Source of the DNA: Flabesymbios commensalis
Taxonomy: Eukaryota > Annelida > Polychaeta > Terebellida > Flabelligeridae
Direction: 5' to 3'
Assembly: GCA_964017125.1 (NCBI GenBank)
Contig: OZ024902.1
Span: 52,739,201 to 52,803,200 of the forward strand
Length of the DNA: 64,000 nt
The notes below the pieces were generated by a model that was not told the DNA's origin, did no database searches, and saw nothing but the letters and a program-made list of their open reading frames with translations. Below are positions 1 to 12,029 of this stretch, one piece after another. Both the position numbers and the translations under genes were made by a program. How positions within the stretch are numbered: position 1 is the stretch's first letter; each line of letters begins with the position of its first letter.

Positions 1-620
1 AATATGTTTTTATTCAATATTATAGCTGGTTTGACCTTGAAATGACCTTGATATGACTTTGAGCCGACCCTGCAGTAGAGCCCCAGCAAAGGGCAACCCC
101 AACCCATGTCACCTTTAGTACCCAGGTGTTGGTGCATCAGGTGTTTTGTGACTTCAATCCCATGTTCCACAAGACTCCTCCAATTGATCATTTTTTGCAT
201 TGATTTTAGTGTTGGTAGAGGGTGTGATATAAGAGGGGGCGGGGGATAAATGAGTGGGGTATTACCCCTCCAAGCCACATAATATTCACTGCACCCCCTA
301 GAATGCGTGTTGGAAGGCTTTCCAGCCAGAATATGTCAGCTGCAGCCTTGTGGAACACTCCTTTGCAACAAAAAAACTGTAAAAAATGTTTTTTATTCAA
401 TATTTAGCTTGTTTGACCTTCAAATGACCTTGACATGACATTGACATGACCTTGGGGTAGTACGCCTGTAAAGTCTAACCCCAACCCAAGTCAGTTTGTA
501 GCCAGGTGTGGGCCCATCAACTGTGGGCAAAGATAATTCACATGGAAGATTGTTCCCCTAAAACTCCCTGTGTTGGCCTTATGTGGCGTGGCACAGGGGA
601 GCACAATAGGCCTGGCACTC
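1..620. repeat. Two-copy tandem repeat, unit about 385 bp
   Basis: The first 160 bases (Ttttattcaatatt, then runs of the word TGACCTTGA/TGACATGA, then ACCCCAACCCA and a CCAGGTGT-type segment) recur from about 385 onward in the same order and orientation with moderate divergence. This is direct tandem duplication; the left unit may continue outside the window. No coding potential is evident. The family was not recognised. Confidence 0.7.
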
Positions 621-2880
621 AAGAGGTTAATTACGTTTGTGAAATAAGTAATATATAAGTAACATAACTAGATCATGGTGACAGAAACTAAGCGAAATGC
701 ATGACTGCTTTTCACTCAGAGGTTATGCAATATACCCTGACAATATAGACCTATGCCAATTAAACTATACATTTTGACTTGTCTGTAAATATAGTGAAAA
801 TGATCTGCAACAAGCCTCACCTTAGCCTACTTATAGAACATTAATTTCCGCTTTACGTTTACCAATACTACATCCCATTTGTAATTAAATATGGTTATTT
901 GATTTTCTAGTGTGAGTAAACATGTTAATCTGTGTTATATCAGAAAAATCTGTACTTCTCTTATTGCTTGCTTAATCGGCAACACGCAACACAAAATTTA
1001 AAAAAAACTTACGCAATTCTATGTAATTGTTAACATATTATGAACATATCGAGAAGCCAAAATAAATATATTGATTTTTTACGACTTTAGCCTAATTGTG
1101 TCGCTTTAAATTTTAATGCAGCAAGCTAGGTTGTTTTCCTTTAATGGTATACTGATATATTTCATATATAACAGAGTGTACTACTGCATATACACAACTA
1201 ACAGGTCTGATAATTGTCGTAATGTTTAGATTATGTAGTTAATCACAATATTATTCAGCATGCTTATATGAATACAATTAATTTTAAAAAGATGTTGCTA
1301 GAGATCAAGGTCGGGACAACATAATTCAGTCATCCCAAATGTATAATGACAGTCTCCAAATATCTGACTAATAACAGATGGACAATTGTTGTGAGAATAC
1401 ATTCTCAAACTCTTACCAAAGCGGCTTGTTGCTGCATTGCAGTCCTATATTCTGTTCCGAAAATAACACTTACTACATCTTGGGTTTTATTGGTAACAGT
1501 TGCTTCCACGTTGTGCTCACATTCCCCGATAATAATGTCAGACCAGTTCATATTGATTTAGATTATATTAATTTGGAAATGTTTTGTCAATTAAACTACT
1601 TTAAATTTTATTATGCTTATGCCTCACTTGTCCAGCCGATTTTTTCTTTCTAAAAACATTATTTACTATTTCACGTACAAAAACGGTGTTGTAGAAAAAT
1701 CAATGATAAACATAATGCGGTCATTTAACACATTACCCCCTCCCCCTTAACTTATTGACTAAACATTGCATAGTACAATTTTTCATTAATAGTATATTGA
1801 TTGAAGAGTGCAGTAAAATATATACATGTAGGCCTATATATGGACAAGAACTCACCCTTCAAACCTATTATAACATTTCAAATGTGAAATTGTACTATGT
1901 AATCTTTAGTCATTTAGTTTGTATTATATTTACACCCACGTAGATGGATGATGAATCATCAGATAAATATGGATAAGGGAGTTGATTTAGGCTATGTACA
2001 GCAAACACAGGGCGTTCAACCAATGCTGGTTTGATGTTGGGTCAACGTCGGTGTTAAGCACGGAGAGCTTGGTTAGTTTGATTGGCAATGCGTGCCTTGT
2101 AGACACTAATCATTGTGCTCCTGATTAATGTCTGGTATGTGCCAGTCTTAAACACCAAATTAACAACTCATCTGCCACCAGTTATTAAATTGTCGTATAA
2201 TGCCACTTTATTATGTGACAGATACGACACTTTATATTTGGTATATTATCAGGTATCAATATCAGATCGTTTTCTTACCATATACGTAAGACAATATTGG
2301 ATGAGAAAATGATGTTGATGTGGCATTCATGTTTGGAAGGCACCTACGCAACTATGTCGCATAAGCAGACTTCTACATCAGTGAACGTTTCAAATTGTTA
2401 CAACAGATCATCGACAGATGCGAAAATTTCCTATTTTATTATTTTGCTATTTTTTTTTACTTTTGAATACAATTTCGGATCATTTTTAATTACGCAATTG
2501 CTTTCTATTTTTGTAGAGATTATTGTTTAGCTGTGCATATCCTTTTCCGTATTCTCCACTTGGATGTGTCACATAAGTTTTATTTGATTTTTTCAAAAGT
2601 GTTTTCATTTCTCACATACTCACTGTGTCAGAATATTTTAAGTACAGTCATGATTTATTCGATGTCATTATCGAGATATAATGTTTCCGGTCTTTGAAGA
2701 CGGGGGTGAGTCATAAACTATTGTTTTTTGTCTCTGCACACGCCAGCTGAAGAAGGTACGTTGATATCGCATTGAGATGTTGACAATTGGCCCGAGGGGC
2801 TTGTCCTTCCTTGGTGGCAGACTGTTTCCCTTTATCATTAACTAAAGTGGCTACAGTGTGGGCTGTATCGTGACACAAAT
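621..2880. other. Stretch without recognisable gene
   Basis: AT-rich sequence with only short open frames (the longest near 1378-1653 is about 90 codons) that show no domain, signal or splice context. A partial palindromic MITE relic lies near 2000-2055 (AGCAAACACAGGGCGTT, then a GGTTTGATGTTGG core). Nothing else was supported. Confidence 0.6.
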
Positions 2881-2928
2881 GCTGACGTGGCTTATCCTCC
2901 CGTGTAAAGACAATCAGCAGCAGTTACT

Positions 2929-3003
2929 TTCTGCCGTGAAAGCCAGAAGGCGGTATCTGCTTACTTTACAAGGAAGCAGATAATGTCTTCTGGCTTTGCA
3001 GAA
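2929..3003. repeat. Palindromic repeat, CTGCCGTG...GGCAGTA family, copy 1
   Basis: CTGCCGTGAAAGCCAGAAGG on the left pairs imperfectly with CTTCTGGCTTTGCAG on the right around a short centre containing TACTTTACAAG. Related short palindromes occur near 47818, 52984 and 59120, each beginning with a CCGTGCAA-like word and carrying GGCAGTA. Size and form fit a small hairpin MITE; no target duplication was resolved. Confidence 0.6.
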
Positions 3004-3040
3004 AATTACTACACGTATTTGTTCTTACAGGGACATATGA

Positions 3041-3281
3041 ACCCTTAAAGCGCTGAATTATTCTGTATAAATCATGGAGACCAAAGGGTTGAAATCAGCA
3101 TAAATGTCTTTGTTAGCTCTTTCCGATTCATTTGAATAGGGGCCTACCTATGTTAAAGGTCTACGTTAATTATAAATAGTTTTACTCTTAAAGTGCGGGG
3201 ATAGACTTAAGTCGGCTAAATCTGGCGTTTACAGACGTCAGATTCTGACGACTAAAGTCTATCCCCGCACTTTAAGGTTTA
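3041..3281. mobile_element. TTAA-type MITE with GTGCGGGGA hairpin, copy 1
   Basis: The left end ACCCTTAAAGCGCTGAA is followed by a shared body (ATGGAGACCAAAGGGTT, CAGCATAAATGTCTTTG, CTATGTTAAAGGTCTACG). It ends in a strong palindrome whose arms read AGTGCGGGGATAGACTTAAG and its partner CTAAAGTCTATCCCCGCACT. Five further copies lie near 16976, 25415, 36200, 43588 and 50598. Several copies are flanked by TTAA or near-TTAA and begin CCCTTTCAG/CCCTTAAAG, as expected for non-autonomous piggyBac- or Kolobok-like elements; the superfamily is inference. Confidence 0.75.
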
Positions 3282-3412
3282 AAGTGTTAATCATGGTCAA
3301 ATTTAGCTTTTTTATCAGTCCGTCAAACAAGACAATTCGAATGAAGAACGAGCTGTAAATTAGCTTTTCATATAATTTGAAAAAAAATTGAACAACTATA
3401 AGTATTTTTTAG

Positions 3413-3458
3413 CCACTTGAAGTTGTGAATTGCCGCAGCGAGGCACAACTTCAAGTGG
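3413..3458. repeat. Hairpin with CACTTGAAGTTGTG arms
   Basis: CCACTTGAAGTTGTG and CACAACTTCAAGTGGG form an inverted repeat around a loop with GCCGCAGCGAGG. The same hairpin core recurs inside MITEs at about 33420-33465, in degraded form near 22080 and 28320, and as a half-copy near 44692. It appears to be an internal module shared by several MITE families. Confidence 0.6.
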
Positions 3459-3814
3459 GCAAAAAACAAATTATATAATGCAGCACTCCGGGGGTTTCAA
3501 TATATATTTTCATGGTAGATTAAAGGTACCCAGGTACCCACATTGCTAACATCAATGTTTAGCATGCATGAGTACAAGTGTCACACAATAACAACAGTTA
3601 ACAGCTCTTGTGACGTGCTGTTGGTGCTTAGTAAAGATTATGAAGCACTCTATCTCTATATGTTGGTGTACTGGGATGGTTGCAAGTAGTAGTACGTTTT
3701 ACCCTCACCTGGGGAGGGTCATAAGGAATCTGCTCCGTCTGTTTCATGCTTTACTTCATAGAACGGTAGGCCAAATTCACATCATCTACATAATCTAATA
3801 TACCAGGGTAGCTG

Positions 3815-4985
3815 CTACATCCACGTGTCTGGCCATACTATTCGGACAGATTGGCAGTGGTATACCCTGGTTCCTCTATTCAACAGCGATGTCAATGACG
3901 CTCCCGCATCGGTGCAGCACTGCCAGTGTAGTTTCACTGTCACTGCAGGCACCGATGTTGGCTGTGTTGGTAGCCTTAAACAACTGGCAATAAAGTGTTT
4001 GACATTAGGTATCTCCCGTGAGATAAATGGAGCTGCCCTCAGCTATTGTGGGGACTAACCGACCCGAGGATAGCTGAGCTCCTTTTGACCAAAAAAACGA
4101 GTATCTAGATGTCGGGGTATTCCTGAGGGTAAATCTCCTAGACATGCCCCTTATTTGGCGAGTAAAGGAAAACACTCTCAACAACCCACCATGCCCTATC
4201 ACTCTCTCACTTCAACATCTGTGAAATATTCATCTCATCAAAGAACTGCACTGTTTTTATCATATGACAATGTCACTTGAATAACATTAGTGCCGAAAAG
4301 TGACGTAATGTAAATAATTTACTACTACTACTATTTCTATGTATTGTAAACAAACTATTATCATAAAACATACCAGGTTCAGCCCATACGCTTAACCTGG
4401 CATTCAATATGGCATGGTACGCACAAGCACTAGTCTGCAGCAATCATCCAAGGGAAGCGGCATCCTCCTCGTATTTGGCCATGATCTTCAGGTTGATTGC
4501 CAGTGGGGTACACTGGTTCCTCCGCTCCACAGCGGTACCAATGCAGCTCTCGCATTAGTGTAGGCACTGGTTTTGGCCGTGGTATCCTTTAATAACTGGC
4601 AATAGATTGTTTGACATTAGGTCTCTCACGTGGGATGAATGGAATTACCCTTCCCATTGTCACTCCGGGGACTATCCGACCCGAGGATAGAGGAGCTGTG
4701 TCATATACCACGTCTTAGCATTAAATTGCATAGCGAAACCCAAGTCACCGGCCGACTGGGCATGTCTGGGGTTAAATCCCCTAGACATGCCCAGAACCCC
4801 TTATCGGGCGAGCGAAGGAAAACACTCTCAATAACCCACCATGCCTTATCACCCCCGCCCTCACATCATCATCTGTACTTCATTTATTTCATCAATCAAC
4901 TACAACGTTTCTATCGTATTACAATGTCGCTTAAATGACCTTTTGTGCCGAAAAGTGATATAAAGCAATAATTTACTAATACTAC
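3815..4985 (+). repeat. Tandem pair of a 500-bp interspersed element
   Basis: Segments 3815-4335 and about 4470-4985 are diverged copies in the same orientation. Shared landmarks in order are GGTTCCTC, ACTGGCAATA, GTTTGACATTAGGT, GACCCGAGGATAG, CCTAGACATGCCC, GGAAAACACTCTCAA and TGTGCCGAAAAGTGA, ending in AATAATTTACTA(CTA)n. A short 3' piece with the same ending, GCAATAATTTACTACTACTA, recurs near 10575. The constant trinucleotide-tailed 3' end suggests a retroposed element (SINE-like or a LINE tail). No RT frame was seen. Confidence 0.6.
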
Positions 4986-5236
4986 AACTCTCCACACTAA
5001 CCCCTTAGCTATGTAATGCATAGACACGATGTCAAACATCATCGTTACGCCGTCGATACCTAGTTATATGTTTTTCTTTCGCTGGAAAAAACTGATATTT
5101 AATTGGAAATTCTGACCAAATGTCTTCATGGCGGCCATTTTGAAATTCAAAATAGCGGCCGATACCTTGGAGATTTTCATGGGTACCAAGCTAAATATGA
5201 ATCTACATACCATATCAGCAGTTGAACGTCACTATC

Positions 5237-5510
5237 AAAAAGAAGAAGAAGAAGAAGAAGAAGAAGAAGAAGAAGAAGAAGAAGAAGAAGAAGAAGAAGA
5301 AGAAGAAGAAAAAGAAGAAGCAGAAGAAGAAGAAGAAAAAGAAGAAGAAGAAGAAGAAGAAGAAAAAGAAGAAGCAGAAGAAGAAGAAGAAGAAGAAGAA
5401 GAAGAAGAAGAAGAAGAAGAAGAAGAAGAAGAAGAAGAAGAAGAAGAAGAAGAACACAAAAAAAAAATAGAAGAAGAAGAAGAAAATGAAAAAAAGAAGA
5501 AGAAGAAAAA
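5237..5510 (+). repeat. (GAA)n microsatellite, about 270 bp
   Basis: An almost uninterrupted purine run of GAA triplets with scattered GCA and AAA interruptions. It yields long poly-Glu, poly-Lys, poly-Ser, poly-Leu and poly-Phe frames in all readings; these are artefacts. Such pure polypurine tracts can form triplex (H-DNA) structures, as known from expanded GAA repeats. Confidence 0.97.
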
Positions 5511-6519
5511 TCTTGATATGCATGGTGATTTAACAGGCTGACCATTCTCTGAAATTGGGCTAAAATCCATTTCCATGTTTGCTCGTTTATCTCTTCTATC
5601 CTCTTGAAAATCCATAATAATGTTTCTATATTCGTGAATCGTGTATGTATCAATGTATGTATCAAATTGGTTTAAATTTGAAAATATTACTCACGTATTT
5701 CCCATGAAAAAATCAATACTTATCGTCCAGCCACTCTCAGATTTCTTGCCTACAACGCCGCTGTATCGCCCACTGGGCAGTCTGGTGCATTGAGATTCAT
5801 TATCATACTTAAGAAACACTTGCGTCTTGCCAAGTAGGCTGAAGTAGCTCTAGTCATTACCATTACACTTATATTGTTTGCTTATGGCACAATGTTATAT
5901 AAATCTGACGTAGTATTTATTGATTTATTAATATTTATTAAATAAATATGATGAATGACGGTCAAAAAATATTTATCCAGGGATCGATAGATCTGTGAAT
6001 TATTAATGTTGGACCGTCATTCACCAGATGGCGCTGAGACAAAATCTTACACAATTCTTGCCATATTTAAATCAGGTGGATAGTCACGGTTCGCTGAGGG
6101 CTCTAAGGGGAGCCGTTGTGTGTGACATCTAAGCAGTGAGGGCTTTCTCATATCACTGCAGCAGACGGAGTCTGTTTAAAGAAATTAGCTCTTTATCATC
6201 ACATTGCTAGCATGGGTGATGGCACGGCGGATACGCATGATTGGCTAAAGATGACGGTTCAATGATGATGGTTTCACACACACTGCTCAGAAATCAGAGC
6301 TGCATTTGACAATCAAATAAGTAAAGCAGGGTCAGTCATTACCCTTTTCTCTGGTGGCTGGTCGCTCAAACAGCTGTTTCTATATGCTTCAGCAGCTATG
6401 GTTCCTTGTCTCCTGGACTAAAGTTGCAATGCTTTACACAATCATCTACCTCACCAGATGAAAAGAGAAAATGAGAAAGCACTATAATGCGCTCCTCTGC
6501 CGGGGTTCGCTGAGAGAAG
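5511..6519. other. Stretch without recognisable gene
   Basis: Unique-looking AT-rich sequence, including an AT-rich stretch of TTATT/AATAA words at 5920-5950. No open frame, tRNA or repeat family was identified. Confidence 0.5.
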
Positions 6520-6745
6520 GAGACGTGGCGCTTTGGTAGAGCGCCCGACTGCCTCGCCAGTTATGCATGCGTCCCGGGTTCGAACCCCGCTGAAACCTGC
6601 GTTGGTTTTTCAGAGAAATATCCATTGTTTCTCCCTTCTCAATGTGACCAGGCGATCACGTCAATGGCGTCGAGTAAAGGTTGAAACCAGTGATTTCGCC
6701 TATGCAGGTTCACGCGCAGCGCGCTCCTCACACGATTCTTTGAGT
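6520..6745 (+). mobile_element. tRNA-derived SINE, copy 1
   Basis: A tRNA-like head carries an A-box-like word (GTGGCGCTTTGGTAGAGCGC) and a B-box (GGGTTCGAACCCC), followed by a body starting TTTTTCAGAGAAATAT and GTTTCTCCCTTCTCAAT. The same head-body junction is found in the element at 51040, so both belong to one family. The head could be mistaken for a tRNA gene, but the acceptor stem does not close and the repeated body follows. The 3' end abuts CTAGTTATCATGG at 6746, which starts another repeat. Confidence 0.8.
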
Positions 6746-6877
6746 CCCTAGTTATCATGGTCAGGAAGGCAACAATTATTCATAAAAAAAATTATTATGT
6801 GGCTTGTTTCCTCACAAGGGTTTATTTTGGGTTTGAAATTCACAGAAAAACACAAAAGAAATACAAAGTGCCGTATT
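6746..6877 (+). repeat. Dispersed repeat split by LINE insertion, 5' part
   Basis: CTAGTTATCATGGTCAGGAA and the following GGCAACAATTATTCAT, TTATTATGTGGCTTGTTTCC and ACAAGGGTT are repeated at 10456-10535. The continuation of this copy resumes after the LINE at 9229 (ATCACAACTG). Element type unknown. Confidence 0.65.
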
Positions 6878-6892
6878 ATTATGAGGGACCAA

Positions 6893-7656
6893 CTAGCTCA
6901 GAGCTTGATGAATTATATATTTATGAGAAACTACAACATAGAACAAATTACCTTTGTGAAATACTTGTAATAAAAAAGGCAATAAAAACAATACTAAAAC
7001 AAAACCCGAATAATATTCCGACGCCCAGAACTGATAACGAAACAGATATACCATGTAATCATACTGCAAAAGATTTTTATAATATGGGCACAGAAAAGGA
7101 CCATATCCCTACTTCCGAAACCTACTGGAAATTTTTCTTCTCAAATATAAACAATAATTTAAATTTCGAAGATGCTTACAAACAGAAAATTCCTATAATT
7201 CCTGATAATAAATTAAAAGAATTTAATTTTAAACTACTACATAATATACTACCATGTGGAACCAATTTAAAACGATGGAAATTGAAAGAAATTAGTAGTT
7301 GCAGTATATGTAAAGAAAACCAAGACATTATCCATTTGTTGTACACATGTAGACAAATAAGGCATATATGGCAATCTCTAAATGCTGTATTAAATATAAA
7401 TATCAGACCCATCCATATCATATGTGGACATCATTCTATACCAGATTTTATTCTTACTCTGATCAGTTATATAATTTATAAAGAATATATAATAGGCGAA
7501 ATGAATAATACAGACAGAGTACATACAAATATGTACCACTTCATTTCAAGGGAATTGATATACAGGTATGCTACTTTTAAACATTTGCATTGGTTTAAAG
7601 GAAATATACAAAAAACGTTCGAGATTGTTTTAGAACATATGTCAAAACATTCCTAG
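6893..7656 (+). pseudogene. C-terminal fragment of LINE ORF2 with zf-RVT domain
   Basis: About 254 codons are open up to a TAG stop at 7654. The middle part reads FNFKLLHNILPCGTNLKRW, then SSCSICKENQDIIHLLYTC and RHIWQSL, which matches the zinc-binding zf-RVT module (Cys-x2-Cys, His-x4-Cys, then a Trp) that follows the reverse transcriptase in L1/Tx1-type LINEs and relatives. The endonuclease and RT core are missing because of 5' truncation. The frame extends upstream to an ATG at 6757 only because the older flanking repeat happens to be open; that part is not LINE sequence. No internal stop is seen, consistent with a young copy. Confidence 0.88.
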
Positions 7657-8084
7657 TATGGTATTGACTACAAGTTTATATACGCTTTTTGTTTATATTG
7701 AGAGTGCTTGGTATACTTCTGAGTCTAATCTTTCAGCATTGTTAGTACGTAAAAGTAATTTTAAAGTATTAATTAAATCATCTTATGTAATTTCTTTAAT
7801 TAACTCAAGAGAATGTAAATTATACCAAGTTATTACAGCATCTAAACCCAATTACAGTTATTGCACTTATGTATTCCTCTTTTTTCGTGATTTTTACAAG
7901 TGTATTATACATCATCCCTTTTCGCAAGGAGGAGTGATAAGTAAGATATCTGTCTGCAGCTATAACTATATATTCCAACACACATGCATGCCGTGATCAG
8001 GTGATATACTTTTTTTGTTTTGTTTTTTATATCCGTGCATGTGAGTGGTAATATGTTGTGTTGTTGTGTCTTTTAAATGTTGTG

Positions 8085-8192
8085 ACCTCACCATAATATT
8101 ATTGTGACCTCACCATAATATTGGTGAGGTCACGGCAGCTGGCCTCGAGGGTCAAGATCTAGAATGCTTGATCTTGGCTCTCGAGACCAGAG
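8085..8192. repeat. Twin hairpins
   Basis: GTGACCTCACCATAATATT occurs twice in tandem and is answered by AATATTGGTGAGGTCAC, giving a near-perfect hairpin at about 8107-8137. Immediately after, CTCGAGGGTCAAGATC pairs with GATCTTGGCTCTCGAG (8145-8188). Function unknown; it lies in the LINE 3' region. Confidence 0.6.
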
Positions 8193-8299
8193 AGGCATAC
8201 ACAACTGAACCCTATTATATTTGAATTATGTAATAACAATATTTTACAAGCATAATATTCAGCGTTACAATAATAAATAATATACTGGTGGTACGGCAT

Positions 8300-8800
8300 A
8301 CACAATACTCGAGCCATTTGTTGGGTCGGTGTTTGGCCAGCGCTGCAAACGCTGGCCCAGCACTGACCCCGCCTCCTTTTTTGGCGTGTTGTGTATGCTG
8401 GGTAAAACGCACGACGGTTGACCATGTCCTGATTTGGTGGCTGGACATCTTTCCGGCAGTGGCCAGACATTATACCAACAGCAGGCGCAGGGTGTTGAAT
8501 AGGTGTTACTTTAGCGTTGGTTCAGCGTCGTCGATTGTCGACCAACGCTGAACCAACAGCAAAATTATCTTCTTTCCCCAGCAGGCGCAGGGTGTTGAAT
8601 CGCTTTGGCGTTGGTTCGGTGTCGTCGATAGTGGACCGGCGTTGAACCGGCGTTGCTTTCACCGCCTTGTGTCTGGTGGGTCATGTATTGTCAACTGTGA
8701 TACCATACCACATAGCCAGAAAACGGGAGACGCTGGCATGGTGTTAGTTCAGTGCCGGGCCAGCGTTTATGGCCCGACATTAATCTGGTATTGTGACAGT
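8300..8800. repeat. Cluster of diverged AGCAAACACG-family palindrome cores
   Basis: At least four inverted-repeat cores occur: TTGGCCAGCGCTGC/ACGCTGGCCCAGC near 8335; GCGTTGGTTCAGCGTCG/CCAACGCTGAACCAAC near 8510; GCGTTGGTTCGGTGTCG with GGACCGGCGTTGAACC near 8610; and TGCCGGGCCAGCG near 8750. The leader CAGCAGGCGCAGGGTGTTGA appears twice (8479, 8580). They resemble the abundant type-A palindromic MITE of this window, degraded and tandemly clustered. Confidence 0.6.
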
Positions 8801-9182
8801 GTCTCGCGTTCACTGAGTACTATTTGTTTTTCTGTTGTTCTGTGTCAGTAACTCGCATTGGGCCGATGTCGATTCTTTGTTCTTTTACAATGAGTCGGCA
8901 ACGGCTTCAATGAATGTGCTTTTAAATGAACAATTTATTTACTGATAATACATAACTTGTATTTGTATTGTACATTTTAATCAATAAAAAAAAAAAAAAA
9001 AAAAAAAATTACACAATGGGCGCCAAAGCTATAATATCGGCAAAAATAAATGTTATACAAGTCATAGAATTGTGCTGCAATTGACATTGCTAATGAAACG
9101 CTTTAACCATATTATTCGGTTATTTGAGGCCTACATTTATTATGTTTACATTAACAGATTAGAAGGAATAAATATATGTATG

Positions 9183-9216
<34 letters not shown>

Positions 9217-9228
9217 ATGAGGGACCAA

Positions 9229-10455
9229 ATCACAACTGTCTCTAAACCATGAGAGTCACTGACAATGGCCTTTTCCCACCTTTTGAAGGTAATCATTGAC
9301 TTCAAATAAAAAAAATGAATCGGTACAACCATTTTAAATATTTTTTTTTGAATTCACACATTATAAAGTTTCCATGGATAAATATGGTTAGTGGATTAGA
9401 GCGGTCCCTGATAGGTCTGTGGCCTCTAGTATGTGGGCGATAATACATGTAAGTCTATGGGACTGTAATTAGCTGTGTGAGACCTTGAAGGTATGGCTCT
9501 AAAAACTGGAAATTTGAGCAACGATTTTGTATTTTTTGCATGTTTTCTGAAGTGATGCACCTCAAACGAAGGTATGTGGTACTTGTGATGTGACTGTTGA
9601 TTATTTGAGTGTTTAGCATTAAAAGTGTGTCCACTATGGACCATAACAACGTCATTTTATGGCCTTTTCTTTGGTTTTCTGTCACATTTCACCCCAATTT
9701 CTCCCTACAGTAAGGCCTATTTTTTCTGTTTATTGCCAGTTTAAAAAAGTAGTCCCATCATTGTGTCATTTAATTACATAACCATTGACCTTGTGCTAAT
9801 TGCACCTGGTATAAAACAATCATTGCATGATGAGTTTAATCGAACTATATGACATGTTAAATAACATTTTTAATGCCAATTTGTTCTGGAATTACTATTT
9901 CGACTAACATATACTATACATTCTTTTACTTTTAGTCACCCCAATCATTGTCTCGGAAAATGTGATAATTATTCACCAAATAGTGACAATAGCAGGACAA
10001 AAGCAGGGACTATGGCATTTTATACCAATTTTGTTTGTTTCCATAGCAACACCTTGGTAACCAAGGTGATTCCCAATCAAAACATTGCTCATTTTTTTTA
10101 ATTTTGATTTACAGTGCCACACGGCTCGTTTTTGTCAAGTTAAAGTGCCTTTGAAAGAAGTGACAACATATTTCAGAGGTTAAATTCATGGGTGTGCCTC
10201 TGAGCGATTGAGCTGGAAAAAGGTATATTTGTCAGTATGACATGTCCGATTGTGTAGGCCACTGTGGGCACATTTATTAAACAAACAGCATAAAACAACT
10301 ACGATTTGTTCAGAAAAGTCCTGCCTTCCAAAACTGTTGATGAATGAAAATTACTAGTGAAATCAAAATCCCTCTCAAGGTCTCACTCAGCTAATTACTT
10401 GGAATGTATTCAGTAAAAGTTTGGTTCTGGACTATTTTGATATAATTTTTGCAGA
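9229..10455. other. Continuation of split repeat, then unannotated sequence
   Basis: From 9229 the repeat interrupted by the LINE resumes; its segment TCTATGGGACTGTAATTAGC (9458) recurs in shortened form near 10540. The remainder up to 10455 shows no gene, RNA or further repeat that I can support. Confidence 0.5.
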
Positions 10456-10605
10456 TCCCCCTAGTTATCATGGTCAGGAAGGCAACAATTATTCATGACA
10501 ATTTATTATGTGGCTTGTTTCCTTACAAGGGTTGATTTTGTCTATGGGACTGTAATTAGTTGTGTCACCCCATCTTCACGTAAAGCAATAATTTACTACT
10601 ACTAA
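10456..10605 (+). repeat. Second, internally shortened copy of the 6746 repeat
   Basis: CTAGTTATCATGGTCAGGAA starts the copy, which reaches ACAAGGGTTGATTTTG and then jumps to TCTATGGGACTGTAATTAG, a segment that lies about 240 bases further on in the other copy. It is followed by a (CTA)n-tailed fragment matching the end of the 3815-4985 element. Confidence 0.65.
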
Positions 10606-11645
10606 ATATATTTCATCTCAATAGAAAGCAAATGACAAATGCACAAGAGAGCTTTTAGTTGGTACTTGAACCCTTCATTTGAATTATTTTTCATACTTTT
10701 TCAGTAAATAGTCAAACTACTTTTCCCTCAGCTGATTTTTGTATGGTATATATGTATAGTTCTGATTCAAACATGTTCTAGAACTATTGCTGACTTAACA
10801 TAAACCCTTTTGGAATAAAAAATAATAAGCTATGTGAACTTATCTGTCACGTTTTTGGTTAGACGTAAAATGTGCTCGTTTTTCTTCAGGTTCTTGAAAA
10901 AATTGACTGTATCTCACATCATTGCCCTCTTAGTAGTCAAATTGTGAGCTATATTAATATATTTGATATCAATAGAAAGCCTCAAAAAATTGTGTCTGAT
11001 CATTAACAACTGCTCAAGAGAGTTTCAAGCTGGTATATAACTATTTTTCATACTTTTAGTAAATAGTCAAAATATTTTTTTGTATGGTATAGGCCTAAAT
11101 GTTTAGTTTTAATTCAAACATGTTCTAGAATTATTGTTGACTTTAAATAAACCCATTTGGAATACAAATAATGGGTTATGTGAGTATATTACATGCCTTT
11201 TGGTAAGACTTAATTGTCTGTATCTCACCGTTTTGCCCAATGGGTACCGCTAGTCAAATGCTGAGCTTTATCAATTTATTTTATATCAATAGAACGCCAG
11301 TGGCACATGCCTCCACGTGGATGTAAAATAGTTTCTGTCTAATCATTGACAGATGGACAAGAGAGCTTTTAGTTGGTACTTTAACCCTTAATTTTACCTA
11401 TTTTTCATACTTTTTCAGTTAATAGTCAAAATACTTTTCTCTCAGCTGAATTTTCATATAATAATTGTTTAGTTTTGATTCAGACATGTTCTAGAACTAT
11501 TGTTGACATAAAATAAACTCATTTGGAATGAAAAAAATAATGACCTATTTGAACATATTCCCCCCCCCCCCCCCTACTTTAGTTGGACGTAAAATTTTGA
11601 CACTTTTCTTCCAGCTCGGTTAAATTGACCTTGTTTCATATTTTT
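10600..11645. repeat. Three-copy tandem repeat, unit about 320-350 bp
   Basis: Each unit contains TATCAATAGAA(A/C)GCC-type words (10612, 10962, 11279), then CAAGAGAG(C)TTT, TTTTTCATACTTTT, CAGTAAATAGTCAAA, a TTCAAACATGTTCTAGAA-type segment, AATAAACCCATTTGGAAT-type words and GACTGTATCTCAC. Units are diverged and differ in length. The array is bounded by unique sequence and a C-run at 11562-11575. No coding potential is seen. Confidence 0.8.
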
Positions 11646-12029
11646 GTCCAATCAGTACCCAAATTTAAAAATATAACAACATCTTTGAATCAGTTTGAAA
11701 TGCACATGCGCGTTTGAAAATCGCTAACCAGAATGGTCAGTGACATGGAACCAATGTTCTCTCGCATTTTTAATTTGTGCGATATGCGCATACGCATATA
11801 GCTATAACCTGGGGGTAGTTTTATCAGGGGGAAATCGGTAAACAAAAAGTTAATGTGGATACGTAATATTTTATTTCTGGTAAATACGAAATGTATAACA
11901 AAAAACTAAGTTTGCATTTTGTCCCTCCTCCATTTGAACAATTCCAACGAGTTTTTTCAGTGAATACCAGCAGGATTTCTCGCTCATGTTAACTTTATAT
12001 ACTATAAATGGTTGTTATTAGTAATATAG

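Larger units (their letters stand above)
6893..9213 (+). mobile_element. 5'-truncated non-LTR retrotransposon (LINE) with poly(A) and target duplication
   Basis: A 15-bp direct repeat ATTATGAGGGACCAA lies at 6878-6892 and again at 9214-9228, directly after a run of about 28 A at 9186-9213 that is preceded by AATAAA (9160s). Between them is the carboxyl end of a LINE reading frame (to 7656) and a long 3' region. This is the classical signature of target-primed reverse transcription of a 5'-truncated copy. The 3' region also holds palindromic sequences and a second A-run at 8986-9008, so it may itself contain later insertions. The duplication is exact, which suggests a fairly recent insertion. 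Confidence 0.88.

Noticed and set aside
5128-5665. Long poly-Glu, poly-Leu, poly-Ser and poly-Lys open frames
   Set aside because: They arise from the (GAA)n microsatellite in every reading frame; no flanking conserved protein sequence was seen.
6520-6600. tRNA gene
   Set aside because: A- and B-boxes are present, but the acceptor stem does not pair and the tail matches another SINE copy at 51040.
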